Positions 24,879-34,150 of a stretch of 64,000 bases of DNA are shown one piece after another. The position numbers and the translations under genes were made by a program. Position 1 is the stretch's first letter. The number at the start of each line of letters is the position of its first letter. Source of the stretch: Anabaenopsis elenkinii CCIBt3563 (GTDB lineage: Bacteria > Cyanobacteriota > Cyanobacteriia > Cyanobacteriales > Nostocaceae); assembly GCF_015245355.1 (NCBI RefSeq), contig NZ_CP063311.1:951313-1015312 (forward strand). Direction: 5' to 3'. Below the pieces are notes generated by a model, which was not told where the DNA came from, searched no databases, and saw nothing but the letters and a program-made list of their open reading frames with translations.

Positions 24879-25814
24879 TTAAGTACCGGATTTGATCCGC
24901 TCGCGGAAATCTTCCACTGTCAGCTTTAACCCCTCTTGCAGCGGTACAGTAGGTGACCAATCTAAAAAGGTTTTCGCTTTAGTAATATCAGGCTGGCGAC
25001 GACGCGGATCATCAGATGGTAAAGGCTCGTAGTGAATTTCCACATCTGGGTTAACCATATTTTGTATAGTTTGCGCCAGTTCTAGAATCGTGTATTCACC
25101 AGGGTTGCCCAAATTCACCGGACCAACATAGTCACTATTCATTAAGCGGATAAATCCCTCCACCAAGTCGGACACATAGCAGAAACTACGAGTTTGGGAA
25201 CCATCACCATACACAGTTAAAGGAATACCCCGTAAAGCTTGAACGATAAAGTTACTAACTACACGACCATCGTTTTCTAACATTCTCGGTCCGTAAGTAT
25301 TGAAAATCCGCACCACGCGAATATCCACTTTATTTTGTCTGTAGTAATCAAATGTTAAAGTTTCGGCGATGCGCTTGCCTTCGTCGTAACATGAACGTAT
25401 GCCGATGGGATTAACATTACCCCAATACTCTTCTGTTTGGGGATGAACTTCGGGGTCACCATAAACTTCGCTGGTTGAGGCTAGAAAGAATCTGGCCTTA
25501 ATACGTTTAGCTAGTCCCAACATATTCAATGTCCCCATCACATTAGTTTTTACAGTTTTCACTGGGTTGTACTGATAATGTACTGGAGAAGCTGGACAGG
25601 CTAGATGATATATTTGATCGACTTCTAAGCGAATTGGCTCTGTAATGTCATGACGAATTAACTCAAAATATGGATGATTCATCCATCTGAGGATATTACT
25701 TTTACGACCTGTATAAAAGTTATCCAAACAAATAACCTCATGGCCTGCTGACATTAATCTGTCAATCAGATGAGAACCAATAAATCCAGCGCCGCCCGTT
25801 ACCAAAATTCTCAT
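24879..25814 (-). CDS. uxs: UDP-glucuronate decarboxylase (UDP-xylose synthase)
   Basis: Short-chain dehydrogenase/epimerase-type enzyme that converts UDP-glucuronate to UDP-xylose with bound NAD+. The 311 residues start with the NAD motif GGAGFIGSH (7-15); the catalytic Tyr143 and Lys147 are in SCYDEGKR, preceded by the STSEVYGDP segment; [11 protein letters not shown]-type [11 protein letters not shown] and [11 protein letters not shown] follow. These are diagnostic for UXS over plain epimerases. No membrane anchor, so cytosolic. It is paired with ugd downstream on the same strand, giving a two-step route from UDP-glucose. Confidence 0.92.
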   Translation of the reverse strand: MRILVTGGAGFIGSHLIDRLMSAGHEVICLDNFYTGRKSNILRWMNHPYFELIRHDITEPIRLEVDQIYHLACPASPVHYQYNPVKTVKTNVMGTLNMLGLAKRIKARFFLASTSEVYGDPEVHPQTEEYWGNVNPIGIRSCYDEGKRIAETLTFDYYRQNKVDIRVVRIFNTYGPRMLENDGRVVSNFIVQALRGIPLTVYGDGSQTRSFCYVSDLVEGFIRLMNSDYVGPVNLGNPGEYTILELAQTIQNMVNPDVEIHYEPLPSDDPRRRQPDITKAKTFLDWSPTVPLQEGLKLTVEDFRERIKSGT

Positions 25815-26161
25815 ATTTTTACAGAAAGTTTAGAAAGATTTGTAGTTGCCCTGGAAGTGAGGATGAAATCATCCGGTTTCTGTACCCAAATAAATATCGA
25901 ACCAACAAATGTAACTTAGAAGAAACATTTTCATACAAGAGTAGTATAAACTGAATTTTCCCAATTTTAAATTTTACTGCTCAATAATTCATGGTAGAAA
26001 GATAGCAAACAGCCCCCTCAGATGGTCTGATTGGTCTGATAATTCATCAGATATGTATGATAAAATATCACACTCTTGCCGCCTTCAACTGAGGGTTTTG
26101 AACAGAATCAAAAAATCTACTCCTATCAACTCATTGACCGGAAAAATATAGACTGGAACGG
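25815..26161. other. Intergenic region upstream of uxs
   Basis: No gene seen. It contains the direct repeat TGGTCTGAT twice in tandem near 26025-26042 and AT-rich promoter-like sequence. No tRNA or clear terminator. Confidence 0.5.
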
Positions 26162-28408
26162 TCAAACACCGTTTTTCTTGGGAACAGAGTTCGACCGGTA
26201 AATCTGGGGTTGTAACACTCCCTTTTGTCCTTGTTCTGGTGTTCCCAGCATGACAATAGAGCAGGTAAGTTGTCCAGCTAATTGGCTGGTGACATCACTA
26301 ATAACTAACCCTCCGGGATTTGTCCGATTACGGATAAAAGGTAGGACTACTAAATCATATAATCTTGCGGCCTGTAAAATCGGTTGGGTAGGATTTTCAT
26401 GAGGGATGATTTGAATTTCTGGGGGAATAGGTACGGCTAGTTGAGACATTAATGAGGCTAGGTGCGATCGCCTAGCGGCGATTTTCTCTGATAGCGATCG
26501 CGTGGCGTTAGCCATACTATTGTGGCTATGACTCCAGGAATGAAAGGCTGGAATCTTGCATACATTCAGTACAGTAACTACGGCGTTCTGATTCGCCTCG
26601 GCCAGCATCTGGGCAAATTGTACAGGTGGCAATGATGATGCTGTTAAATCTTCTAAGGGTACTAAGATCCGTTGAATTTTTTTTGGTGAGTCTACCAGAC
26701 GGGTCACTGCTACCGGACAATGAGATGACCACAGGACGCCATCAATCACATTACCAAATAAACGCGCTCTCAACCCAGTACGTTTACCCCAACCCATGAT
26801 GATTAAATTAGCCTTTTGTTCCCGAGCTGCTCTACTAATACCCGGAGCAAAAGCATCATCAATTCTCAGTAATGGTTCTACCTCTACTCCTAGCACTCGA
26901 CTTTGTGCTGTGGCTTTTGCTAATAAGCGCTCACTGCGCCGCACAGAAGTGTCTAAATGTGGTGCATCCATGTTACTAGTGGCAGTGGCGATCGCTAATG
27001 GTATAATTTTACCTTGAGCTTGATGTGCTAATAATGCCGCCATTTCAATCAAGTACTGCTGACTTTGAGGATTATACACAGGTACAACTATGTTCATACA
27101 ACTGTGTTTTGCTTGTGTGTTCTCCATAGCTAACGCCACGCTATCCCTATCAGATAGAGTTGGGGCTGATGTAGGAACGCCGGTAGACACCAAAGCCACA
27201 GCTGTCTGGCTGGTAATCCATGGTCCTACAATGGAGGTAACGAATGTTAACACCAGGAAACTGTTTAATACTGCTTCTGAGAGCAAACCAGTCCGATATC
27301 CCACAAAGGTGGCTGCTAAAGTTATCCCCATTTGGGGTATTGACAATGACCACATAGTCAGTATTTCCGCCCAATTGTAGTTGTAAAGCAGTTTTATGAA
27401 TAAAGCTGCCATGAATTTGCTGCTAATTAAACCGACTACAATCAAAAGCGTTAATTCCAGGGTGGTAATACTAGTAATTAAAGCAGGTAGATCAATAATT
27501 AAGCCAAAATTAACGAAGAAAATGGGAATAAATAGGACACTACCAATAAATATCACCTTTTCTTTAACTGGCCCGTCGCCCAAGGCTGCATTCACCGCTA
27601 AACCTGCTAAAAAGGCTCCGACAATTGTTTCTACTCCCATCAATTGAGCACCCACCGTCGCCAGAAATACAGTCAGTAATACAAACAAAAACTGATGACC
27701 CTCGTCGTCTCTAAACTGGCGAAAAAATTCTTTACCCACAATAGTCAAACCAACCACAATCAGCATGGTGTAAATACTTAACCACATCAATAGGCGCATC
27801 AATGAGGCCCAGTCGAATAACCCTGTGTCAGCGGTCGCTATGCAAACAGCTAATACCAGTACAGCAGTGAGGTTGGTAAAGCTGGCTGCTCCCACGGTGA
27901 TACTAACAGCTTCGTTATTTACCACCCCCAGACGAGTAATTATGGGATATGCCAAAAGGGTATAGGAAGCTAATAAACAGCCAATAAAAATCGAGGTGTT
28001 GTATTCAAAATCGAAAATCTCTCCTACTAAGATTCCCATAAGCAGGGGAAAAACAAAGGTCAGGATACCAAAGCCCAAGGATGGATGTTTGCGGCGGTAG
28101 AAATGCTTTAGTTCTAGTTCTAAACCAGCTACAAACATCAAGTAAAGTAAGGCAATGTCTGATAAAGGTTTCATCAACCCTGATTCTGCGTGCAAGAGAT
28201 TCCACCCTGACTGACCCAGCACTAACCCAGATAAGACCAAGCCGATAAATCCTGGTAGTCTCAGCCGCTCAAAGAGGATGGGTATAACTAAGATAACTAC
28301 CAGTAAAACAGCAAAGGTCACAATTGTTTCCTCGCCGAGAACCTGAGTAGTTGGTCTGGCTACGCCACGCAAGCTATCGGTGGACAGAAACTGTGATATT
28401 AGTTCCAT
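26162..28408 (-). CDS. CPA2-type cation:proton antiporter with C-terminal universal-stress domains
   Basis: 748 residues. About 12 hydrophobic helices (25-400) of the Na+/H+ (Kef/NapA-like) antiporter fold, with FERLRLPGFIGLVLSGLVLG and the VGAFLAGLAVN segment. The C-terminal half has two universal-stress-protein-like domains (about 437-570 with VVPVYNPQSQ and LIIMGWGKRTG, and 578-720 with ILVPLEDLTASS), likely cytoplasmic nucleotide-binding regulators. It probably exchanges Na+ or K+ for protons. Three peptides encoded by a dispersed DNA repeat are embedded: STDSLRGVAR (9-18) ahead of helix 1, LSDRDSVALAM (418-428) at the membrane/USP junction and MANATRSLSE (632-641) in USP domain 2. All avoid transmembrane segments. 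Confidence 0.9.
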   Translation of the reverse strand: MELISQFLSTDSLRGVARPTTQVLGEETIVTFAVLLVVILVIPILFERLRLPGFIGLVLSGLVLGQSGWNLLHAESGLMKPLSDIALLYLMFVAGLELELKHFYRRKHPSLGFGILTFVFPLLMGILVGEIFDFEYNTSIFIGCLLASYTLLAYPIITRLGVVNNEAVSITVGAASFTNLTAVLVLAVCIATADTGLFDWASLMRLLMWLSIYTMLIVVGLTIVGKEFFRQFRDDEGHQFLFVLLTVFLATVGAQLMGVETIVGAFLAGLAVNAALGDGPVKEKVIFIGSVLFIPIFFVNFGLIIDLPALITSITTLELTLLIVVGLISSKFMAALFIKLLYNYNWAEILTMWSLSIPQMGITLAATFVGYRTGLLSEAVLNSFLVLTFVTSIVGPWITSQTAVALVSTGVPTSAPTLSDRDSVALAMENTQAKHSCMNIVVPVYNPQSQQYLIEMAALLAHQAQGKIIPLAIATATSNMDAPHLDTSVRRSERLLAKATAQSRVLGVEVEPLLRIDDAFAPGISRAAREQKANLIIMGWGKRTGLRARLFGNVIDGVLWSSHCPVAVTRLVDSPKKIQRILVPLEDLTASSLPPVQFAQMLAEANQNAVVTVLNVCKIPAFHSWSHSHNSMANATRSLSEKIAARRSHLASLMSQLAVPIPPEIQIIPHENPTQPILQAARLYDLVVLPFIRNRTNPGGLVISDVTSQLAGQLTCSIVMLGTPEQGQKGVLQPQIYRSNSVPKKNGV
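26485..26515 (-). repeat. Small dispersed repeat, copy 1 in the antiporter gene
   Basis: Minus strand: ATGGCTAACGCCACGCGATC then GCTATCAGAGA. This is the cleanest copy and serves as my consensus. In frame: MANATRSLSE. Confidence 0.85.
27125..27156 (-). repeat. Small dispersed repeat, copy 2 in the antiporter gene
   Basis: Plus strand: CATAGCTAACGCCACGCTAT then CCCTATCAGA. It is read on the minus strand as LSDRDSVALAM, the opposite orientation and frame to copy 1. Confidence 0.8.
28358..28380 (-). repeat. Small dispersed repeat, copy 3 in the antiporter gene
   Basis: Plus strand: GGCTACGCCACGCAAGCTAT then CGG. Read in frame on the minus strand as TDSLRGVAR close to the N-terminus. Confidence 0.8.
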
Positions 28409-28515
28409 GGATTTAGACTTTAAGGGGTTACGCCGAAGTTGTGATTACCTAGAAGGCAATCCACTCAAAATGATTAATTAACGTAAAATTCACCCTGGCG
28501 AAAAATTAAAAAAGC

Positions 28516-28545
28516 TATGGCTGTCGCTACGCTACACTATCACTC
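28516..28545 (+). repeat. Small dispersed repeat, intergenic, degenerate
   Basis: ATGGCTGTCGCTACGCTACA then CTATCACTCA: same start and end as the family, altered middle. Confidence 0.55.
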
Positions 28546-28634
28546 ACACTACCTAGCTGACACTCCCTATACATACAATGCACCGAACCTCTTTAGGCTT
28601 GGGCTGTGGATGGTTCCCAAGGGGGATGTTTGTT

Positions 28635-28663
28635 ATGGCTACGCCACGCAAGCTATCATGAGA
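28635..28663 (+). repeat. Small dispersed repeat, intergenic
   Basis: ATGGCTACGCCACGCAAGCT then ATCATGAGA; shares a 19-base core with the copy at 28358-28380. Confidence 0.8.
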
Positions 28664-29012
28664 TGATGCAAAACATCCGCAGGTTTACCAGACATAAATA
28701 TGGTGAGGACTCCATTAACCTTATGTCCCCACTTTAGCCAGCACAAGTATACATGGAGTACTCGCAGCTATTTGTAGAGACACTTTACTGAGTTATTATT
28801 TTAACTCATGTCAAGGGAAAGTTGAACAGTGAAATCTGTCAACCTGCCGTTACTGGAATTTAGGATTTTTACTACTTAGCTTTTTATATGTGCGCTTTAA
28901 CGCTAATAGTCAGTGTATCACATCTTGACCTTTTGTTATATATTTTGGTTGTTTCAAGTTCTTTTTACAAGAGTAAACCCAGGGAGCTTACTGGCTTTCA
29001 GCCGTGAAAGTG

Positions 29013-29678
29013 TCAACTCATCTCAGGATGGATTTGACTTAAAATAAAGCGTAAGCGATCATAATCATCTTTTAACAAAATGCTCAGATGACGCCCAGCT
29101 TTGATCAGCCATCGTCGGTCAGCTTGGCGTAATTGATAGATATGGCGAATGGCCGCTGCTGTTAATGACTCTACTGGCGCACTAGTTAGAGAGAGCAATG
29201 TCCGTAAAAAATCTACTTCTTCCGTAAATTTGATGATGGTTTCTGACTCACACAGATAAACAGCTTGGTGAATTTGGGGAGGGCGGGGTGGTAGATACTG
29301 ATATCTGGCTTGGTTTAGCCCTAGAGTCCGGGAGGAATGCTCAAACCCCACAATCACCGCTCGAAATTCAGTTTTCAACATGGCAAAAATCTGGGGTTGT
29401 TCCTCGCGTAAATCCTGCAATGACAACCCCAGGGCCACAGCCCGATGTACGGAATCTATGGGAGTTGTGGTAGCATGATACACCACAGCATAAATTTGAT
29501 TGCCTGACTCTTCATCTACAGCACACACCCAACTACCAAAAGGTGGCATGGCGGGAACACTTAAGTCTTCCGATTCCAAGCACTGAGCCAGAAATTCAGT
29601 AGAAGCAGTTTCTATCACCTCGGCAATATGGCGGGGGTGGCGATCGCCTGTGTTAAACTGTGGTAGGGGTAGACGCAT
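29013..29678 (-). CDS. HAS-barrel-like conserved cyanobacterial protein
   Basis: 221 residues. The N-terminal part (HPRHIAEVIETASTEFLAQC, then PPFGSWVCAVDEESGNQIYAV) matches the small beta-barrel (HAS barrel) seen at the N-terminus of HerA-type ATPases, but no ATPase domain follows. The C-terminal half is helical (LTAAAIRHIYQLRQADRRWLI). No signal or membrane segment. It is 10 bases downstream of ndhS on the same strand and probably in one transcript with it. The function is unknown to me. Confidence 0.75.
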   Translation of the reverse strand: MRLPLPQFNTGDRHPRHIAEVIETASTEFLAQCLESEDLSVPAMPPFGSWVCAVDEESGNQIYAVVYHATTTPIDSVHRAVALGLSLQDLREEQPQIFAMLKTEFRAVIVGFEHSSRTLGLNQARYQYLPPRPPQIHQAVYLCESETIIKFTEEVDFLRTLLSLTSAPVESLTAAAIRHIYQLRQADRRWLIKAGRHLSILLKDDYDRLRFILSQIHPEMS

Positions 29679-29688
29679 CTTAGTCGGG

Positions 29689-29880
29689 TTAACCCTTGCT
29701 GCCGGACTTGAGTGCTACCGGTTCCAATTCTGATAGACGAAAGGTAATTAATTTATCCCAGTTACCACCTTCAAATAGTACAGCTACCTTGCCATCGCTG
29801 ACACGTTGTACAATTCCTTCATAGCGGTAATAGGTGTCTGCGGGATTCTTAACGATAACTGTTGATCCTGGCAGAATCAT
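29689..29880 (-). CDS. ndhS: NAD(P)H-quinone oxidoreductase subunit S
   Basis: 63 residues with the SH3-like NdhS fold: [51 protein letters not shown]. NdhS forms part of the ferredoxin-binding site of the photosynthetic NDH-1 complex at the thylakoid membrane, in cyclic electron flow and respiration. The length and the conserved EGGNWDKL motif match the family. ndhL, another NDH-1 gene, lies about 8 kb away. The HAS-barrel gene follows 10 bases downstream. Confidence 0.9.
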   Translation of the reverse strand: MILPGSTVIVKNPADTYYRYEGIVQRVSDGKVAVLFEGGNWDKLITFRLSELEPVALKSGSKG

Positions 29881-30236
29881 GATGTTTACCCTCGCTGTTT
29901 TACTGTTTTTGACACTACATTAACGGCAGATTCCTCTTCAGCCCAGACCATCAAGTCACCTTTCCCAATGGTCTGTAGAATCCGGGGAGAAATTTTCCCT
30001 ATGGTGGGAACCACCAAAGACTTCCATTTTTGGTCATCTTGTCATCTTAGCGGACAGAGACACCAATTTGGCCTGACTTGCCATAATTACGTGCTTTACC
30101 TGACTAATTTTAACATATTCTCTGGTACTTGAGGTGGCGTAGCCATGCTTATGACTATTACGCACAATACCCCATCTTCACAGCCTCCCCTAACCCTAGT
30201 TCAGAGGAACTATAACCCAACATCCAACGTCCTTGA
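29881..30236. other. Intergenic region upstream of ndhS
   Basis: No gene seen. Holds the ndhS promoter side and a partial dispersed repeat at 30133-30147 (GGTGGCGTAGCCATG). Confidence 0.5.
30133..30147 (-). repeat. Partial small dispersed repeat
   Basis: GGTGGCGTAGCCATG, the CGCCAC/GGCTA half of the family only. Confidence 0.5.
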
Positions 30237-30401
30237 TTAGTAATTTGGGGTGCTGATGATCCTGGGACACCAATTACCGGGGCGAAGATTTATGAACAAG
30301 CGTGTGAGAATGGCAAACACATCAAAATTATTCCCATTCCTAACGCTGGTCGCTCGCCCTTGACCAAATCAGACGCAGATGGTGTGTGTAATGGAGCTTG
30401 A
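30237..30401 (+). pseudogene. Decayed C-terminal piece of an alpha/beta hydrolase
   Basis: Open frame LVIWGADDPGTPITGAKIYE followed by GKHIKIIPIPNAGRSPLTKS. This matches the late part of alpha/beta hydrolases, where a strand VIWGxxDP carries the acid residue and PNAGHSP the catalytic histidine. Here the histidine is replaced by Arg and the frame is closed by a TGA just upstream, so it is dead. The 3' end overlaps the start of the kinase gene in another frame. Confidence 0.45.
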
Positions 30402-31389
30402 TGTACATAATCCCACAAGCAATTCCCTCAGTCATAGCCATGATTTTTCTCAGCTGGGCTATGAACTGATCAAAGAACTAGGAAGGAACCGGATAGAGGG
30501 GCGCATTACTTACCTGGCTAAGGTCTGTAAATCCGATCAACAGGTGGTAATTAAACAGTTTAATTTTGCTCATACCAGTGCAGACTGGTCAGGTTTGAAA
30601 ACTTACGAACGGGAAATGGCAGTTCTGCAACAACTTGAGCATCCCCGTATCCCCAGCTACATAGACTCCTTCGCCACGCCAAATCATTTTTATCTGGTAG
30701 AAGAGTATAAAAACGCTCCTTCCCTGGGGTTAAGACGCAGCTTTCAGCCCGAAGAAGTCAAACAAATAGCCCTATCAATTTTAGAGATTTTAGTTTATTT
30801 GCAGAAAAGACCCAACCCAATTATTCATCGGGATGTTAAACCAGAAAACATCTTAGTTGATGAGGATCTCAACGCTTACCTCGTAGATTTTGACTTAGCT
30901 TGGTTACAGGAGGCGAAAATGGCTCTTACCAGCATTGCGTGTGGAACCCCGGGTTTTATGCCCCCAGAGGAGCAACTTGGTCATCCCCTTACCCAAGCTA
31001 CAGACCTGTACAGTTTAGGGGTAACATTAATGTGCCTACTGACTGGTACTCCTTCTATAGATATTTGTCAATTGATGGATCAGCAGTATCGGTTTAATTA
31101 CCAGCAACTACCTCCCCAACTACATCCACGGTTTAAATCGTGGTTGATGAAACTAATGAAATTGAAGGGTAAATATCGCTATGCTAATGCATATCAAGCT
31201 TTAAAAGCACTGGAAAAAATTCCAGTTACTTGTGCTGCTCATAACATAAACACTTTACCCAGGTCAATCAAACTCAGACAAAAAACAGCAGTGCTATGCC
31301 TCACCATCACAGGGATGCTAGCAGTGGCCACAACAACCTTCATACTTTCCCATAACACTGAGGTAGCCCAGCCATTGACTACCGAGTAA
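30379..31389 (+). CDS. Membrane-anchored Ser/Thr protein kinase-like protein with DFD instead of DFG
   Basis: 336 residues. Kinase domain about 28-285: VVIKQ with ATP-binding Lys59, HRDVKPEN at 150-157, activation-segment region [10 protein letters not shown] near 195 and DLYSLGVTL near 215. The metal-binding DFG is changed to DFD (170-172), which may reduce activity, although the invariant Asp is kept. A single hydrophobic helix near residues 308-328 anchors the C-terminus. The glycine-rich loop is the GRNRIEGR type of a known cyanobacterial kinase family. A second ATG at 30391 is an alternative start; neither has a clear ribosome-binding site. The end overlaps rimM by 11 bases, tail to tail. 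Confidence 0.88.
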   Translation: MVCVMELDVHNPTSNSLSHSHDFSQLGYELIKELGRNRIEGRITYLAKVCKSDQQVVIKQFNFAHTSADWSGLKTYEREMAVLQQLEHPRIPSYIDSFATPNHFYLVEEYKNAPSLGLRRSFQPEEVKQIALSILEILVYLQKRPNPIIHRDVKPENILVDEDLNAYLVDFDLAWLQEAKMALTSIACGTPGFMPPEEQLGHPLTQATDLYSLGVTLMCLLTGTPSIDICQLMDQQYRFNYQQLPPQLHPRFKSWLMKLMKLKGKYRYANAYQALKALEKIPVTCAAHNINTLPRSIKLRQKTAVLCLTITGMLAVATTTFILSHNTEVAQPLTTE

Positions 31390-32005
31390 TGGCTAATTCC
31401 AACAACCCGGGGGGGGGAGTAATTTCAATGCGACGGGATGATAAATCTACCACCGGGGCAATCTCTTTGACAAATGGGATCAAAACAGTTTTGGGTGATT
31501 TTTCTGGCTTTCCAGGTTCATTTCCCTCATGCATCTCGACTTCCAATAAATCGTTACCAGCAGAAATTACATCTACCACCTCCCCCACAAGTTTCCCTGA
31601 TTCTTGTATGAAAACTAATATACCCAATAAATCAGTGACATGATATTCATCTTCACCTAATTGCGGGCGATCGCTTGCGGGTACCAGTAACATATAATCA
31701 CGCAGGGCTTCCGCTTGATTGCGATTTTCCACCCCCGCCAAAGAAATCACACACAAATTTTTACCTTCCACATAACGTCCCGATAACAACTCTACTGGTT
31801 GTGGTTCCCTGTCACCAGGATGCCATAACCAACGTGTTCCCGGAACCTCAAACCGTTCTGGAAAATCCGATTGGGGATAAACCCGCAACTCTCCAGACAA
31901 GCCTTGAGGTGCGACGATTTTACCAATTTCTAACCATTCATCCAGATTAGGCACTGGCGTAATTTTTTGCTTGGCGGTTTTTGCGCCTTGGGCTTTGGTT
32001 TTCAT
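31379..32005 (-). CDS. rimM: 16S rRNA processing protein RimM
   Basis: Assembly factor for the 30S head, binding S19. The 208 residues carry the N-terminal RimM domain ([20 protein letters not shown], then [20 protein letters not shown]) and the PRC-barrel end ([39 protein letters not shown]). The Lys/Ala-rich first 18 residues are an extension. It is 3 bases downstream of the aminotransferase gene on the same strand, so probably in an operon with it, and it overlaps the kinase gene 3' end. Confidence 0.95.
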   Translation of the reverse strand: MKTKAQGAKTAKQKITPVPNLDEWLEIGKIVAPQGLSGELRVYPQSDFPERFEVPGTRWLWHPGDREPQPVELLSGRYVEGKNLCVISLAGVENRNQAEALRDYMLLVPASDRPQLGEDEYHVTDLLGILVFIQESGKLVGEVVDVISAGNDLLEVEMHEGNEPGKPEKSPKTVLIPFVKEIAPVVDLSSRRIEITPPPGLLELAITR

Positions 32006-32008
32006 AAT

Positions 32009-33292
32009 TTAGGCATTCACTACAGCACGCTGATAAACTTGTGTAGCCACTTGTGCCAAACGTTCCATAGCTATGGCAATTTCCTCATCACTACCAGTCA
32101 GACTAATGCGTAAACATTGGTGCTTGTGATCCCATTCTTCCCGCAGACCTGGGAAAAAGCTACTACCAGGAACCAGAATTACACCTACTTGCTTTAGTTC
32201 CTGGTAAAATTCCCAGTCAGTAATGGGTAGATCCTGAAGCCATAACCAAGCGAATATAGCACCTTCACCGCGATGGAGGAACCAAGGTAAATTTTGGGGC
32301 ATGGACGCATCTAAAGTATTTTCTAGCACAGAAAACTTTTTCTGGTAGAAGGGACGAATCACTGCTTGAGCTATTTGGGCTAAAGCACCGGAGTTGATAG
32401 CACTAGCGGCTATAGCTTGTCCATAGCGTGAGGGATGAATACACAAGTTTGTCTGAAAGCACTCCAAGGCTTGAATCATACTTTCATCCCCAATGGCAAT
32501 ACCTATACGTTCCCCCGGTAATCCTGCTTTGGATAAACTCATGCAATGTAGAATATTACCACCGAATACAGGTGTCATTTCCGTGAAGTTCAAAGCTGGG
32601 AAAGGAGGCGCATAAGCTGAGTCAATTAACACAGGTACATCGTGAGGTGCCGCTAAAGCAGCAATTCTTTTTACTTCATCTTGGGTGAGAACATTACCCG
32701 TGGGGTTACAGGGACGAGAAAAGATCACGCAACCGGTATTTTCTGTAATTGATAGCTGGCTAAAATCTGGGCGGTATTTAAACCTGTGAGCCGGTCCATC
32801 AATATCTAAAGTCGGTTTATATGCGATTAACGCTTCCGGTTCTAAACAGACACCCCCATAACCTGTATAATCGGGGCTGAGGGGTAGAACAATTTGCTTC
32901 ATATCGCCTTGACTTGTGTAACCGCCGAAGGCGTTAGCAGCGTAGAAGTAGAGGCTTTGACTACCGGGTGTAATTAAAATATTCCGATCGCTTAAGTTTA
33001 AACCATATCGTTGATTGAAGTCATTGACGATCGCCCCAATCAAGGGTGCATAGCCTTGACTAGAACCGTAACGACAAACCACTTCACCATATTCCGAACT
33101 AGCCAATAATTGAGCCGTGCAATCTCGCCATAACTGTTCTACCTCTGGCAAAATCAACGGGTTACCCGCGCTCAAATTAATAAATTCTTGCCCCCCCCCA
33201 GCTTGCAAAGTTGCGATAATATCTTTCATAATCGCTCTAACGCCAGTTAGGTTAGACATTTGAGCGCCAATTTTTGTGAGGGCAAGGTTCAT
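32009..33292 (-). CDS. avtA: Valine-pyruvate-type aminotransferase, fold-type I PLP enzyme
   Basis: 427 residues from the ATG at 33292 (MNLALTKIG); a start at 33304 would add four. The aspartate-aminotransferase fold shows NLSAGNPLILPEVE at the start, FSRPCNPTGNVLTQDEV, VLIDSAYAPPFPALNF, the PLP-lysine motif SLSKAGLPGERIG and the terminal arginine region HQCLRISLTG. The sequence resembles AvtA-type enzymes, which exchange amino groups between valine and pyruvate. The exact substrate is inferred. rimM follows 3 bases downstream. Confidence 0.85.
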   Translation of the reverse strand: MNLALTKIGAQMSNLTGVRAIMKDIIATLQAGGGQEFINLSAGNPLILPEVEQLWRDCTAQLLASSEYGEVVCRYGSSQGYAPLIGAIVNDFNQRYGLNLSDRNILITPGSQSLYFYAANAFGGYTSQGDMKQIVLPLSPDYTGYGGVCLEPEALIAYKPTLDIDGPAHRFKYRPDFSQLSITENTGCVIFSRPCNPTGNVLTQDEVKRIAALAAPHDVPVLIDSAYAPPFPALNFTEMTPVFGGNILHCMSLSKAGLPGERIGIAIGDESMIQALECFQTNLCIHPSRYGQAIAASAINSGALAQIAQAVIRPFYQKKFSVLENTLDASMPQNLPWFLHRGEGAIFAWLWLQDLPITDWEFYQELKQVGVILVPGSSFFPGLREEWDHKHQCLRISLTGSDEEIAIAMERLAQVATQVYQRAVVNA

Positions 33293-33486
33293 AAGCTTTG
33301 TCAAAATAGGGATGAGGTAGAAATGGACAAAAAAATGATTAAGTTTATGATAGCGGCAGGTTTGCCACCTGTAACTAATGTACCAATCTCAAGGGAAAAA
33401 GTAATTTGGAAATTTTATGTTAATTTACATTCAAGTCATCAAAAGTTCCTCTGACTAATTATTGAATCAAGATAAAAATCACCCAC

Positions 33487-33984
33487 CTACTGACTGTCAT
33501 CCCCTGGTAAATTCCCAAATACCTGGGCAACTAAATCCCGAGTCTTATCTTCCAAGCGTTGCCAATCAACCTCCCCCGCCTCATCAATTAAACTAGGATC
33601 AATATTTACCCCTGTACTGGCATCAGTGTAATTTAGAAAACATACTTGATAACAAATTTCCCACAAATCTATACTTACCATTTGCTGTTGACGCTGCAAA
33701 AGCAAATGGTATCCTGGATGAGGCATTGGTAGATCAGTAAGAGTAGCGCGAATTTGTTGTGTCTTTTCTACCGTTGCAGTTTCCATTTCTTGCAACAACT
33801 GAGTTACCAAAGCCTTAACTTCATCACTAGTGTTGGCCGGCCAAATCAGGACATCCTGGTAAGTGCCTTTCCAAGTAGAGTTGTCAAGACCCTTGCGAAT
33901 ATTATCGACCACACGAATAAAAGCAGGTTGCATCAGCAGTTCAGCCTGCTGCCATGTGACTGGGTTAGTGATTTTCGGCGGCAT
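33487..33984 (-). CDS. Unknown cytoplasmic protein
   Basis: 165 residues, no recognised domain. A helical, slightly acidic protein with several Trp residues (NPVTWQQAELLMQPAFIRVV, TYQDVLIWPANTSDEVKALV, VSIDLWEICYQVCFLNYTD) and an acidic end. No signal peptide or membrane segment. It is divergent from the large kinase gene. The regular composition and plausible start support a real gene, probably a cyanobacterial conserved family. Confidence 0.75.
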   Translation of the reverse strand: MPPKITNPVTWQQAELLMQPAFIRVVDNIRKGLDNSTWKGTYQDVLIWPANTSDEVKALVTQLLQEMETATVEKTQQIRATLTDLPMPHPGYHLLLQRQQQMVSIDLWEICYQVCFLNYTDASTGVNIDPSLIDEAGEVDWQRLEDKTRDLVAQVFGNLPGDDSQ

Positions 33985-34150
33985 TGGTAGTCAACAGGAA
34001 CACTAAATTGTCAACAAACTGTCTAAGTTTATTCAAAAAACTAACTTTTTAGTTTAAATCTTTATCCCACAATAGCGGATTTCATCCCCTAAAATTGGGA
34101 AATACTTAATTATGGGGAAGATCAGTAAGTAATAACTCTGAGGGTAGAAT

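Larger units (their letters stand above)
28409..29012. other. Gene-free 604-bp region with two dispersed-repeat copies
   Basis: No convincing coding frame on either strand. Contains repeat copies at 28516-28545 and 28635-28663, and lies upstream of the antiporter gene, so it must hold its promoter. The rest is unremarkable. Confidence 0.6.

Noticed and set aside
30661-30695. TTCGCCACGCC in the kinase gene as another dispersed repeat
   Set aside because: It encodes a conserved kinase segment ([14 protein letters not shown]) and does not extend to the other half of the repeat.
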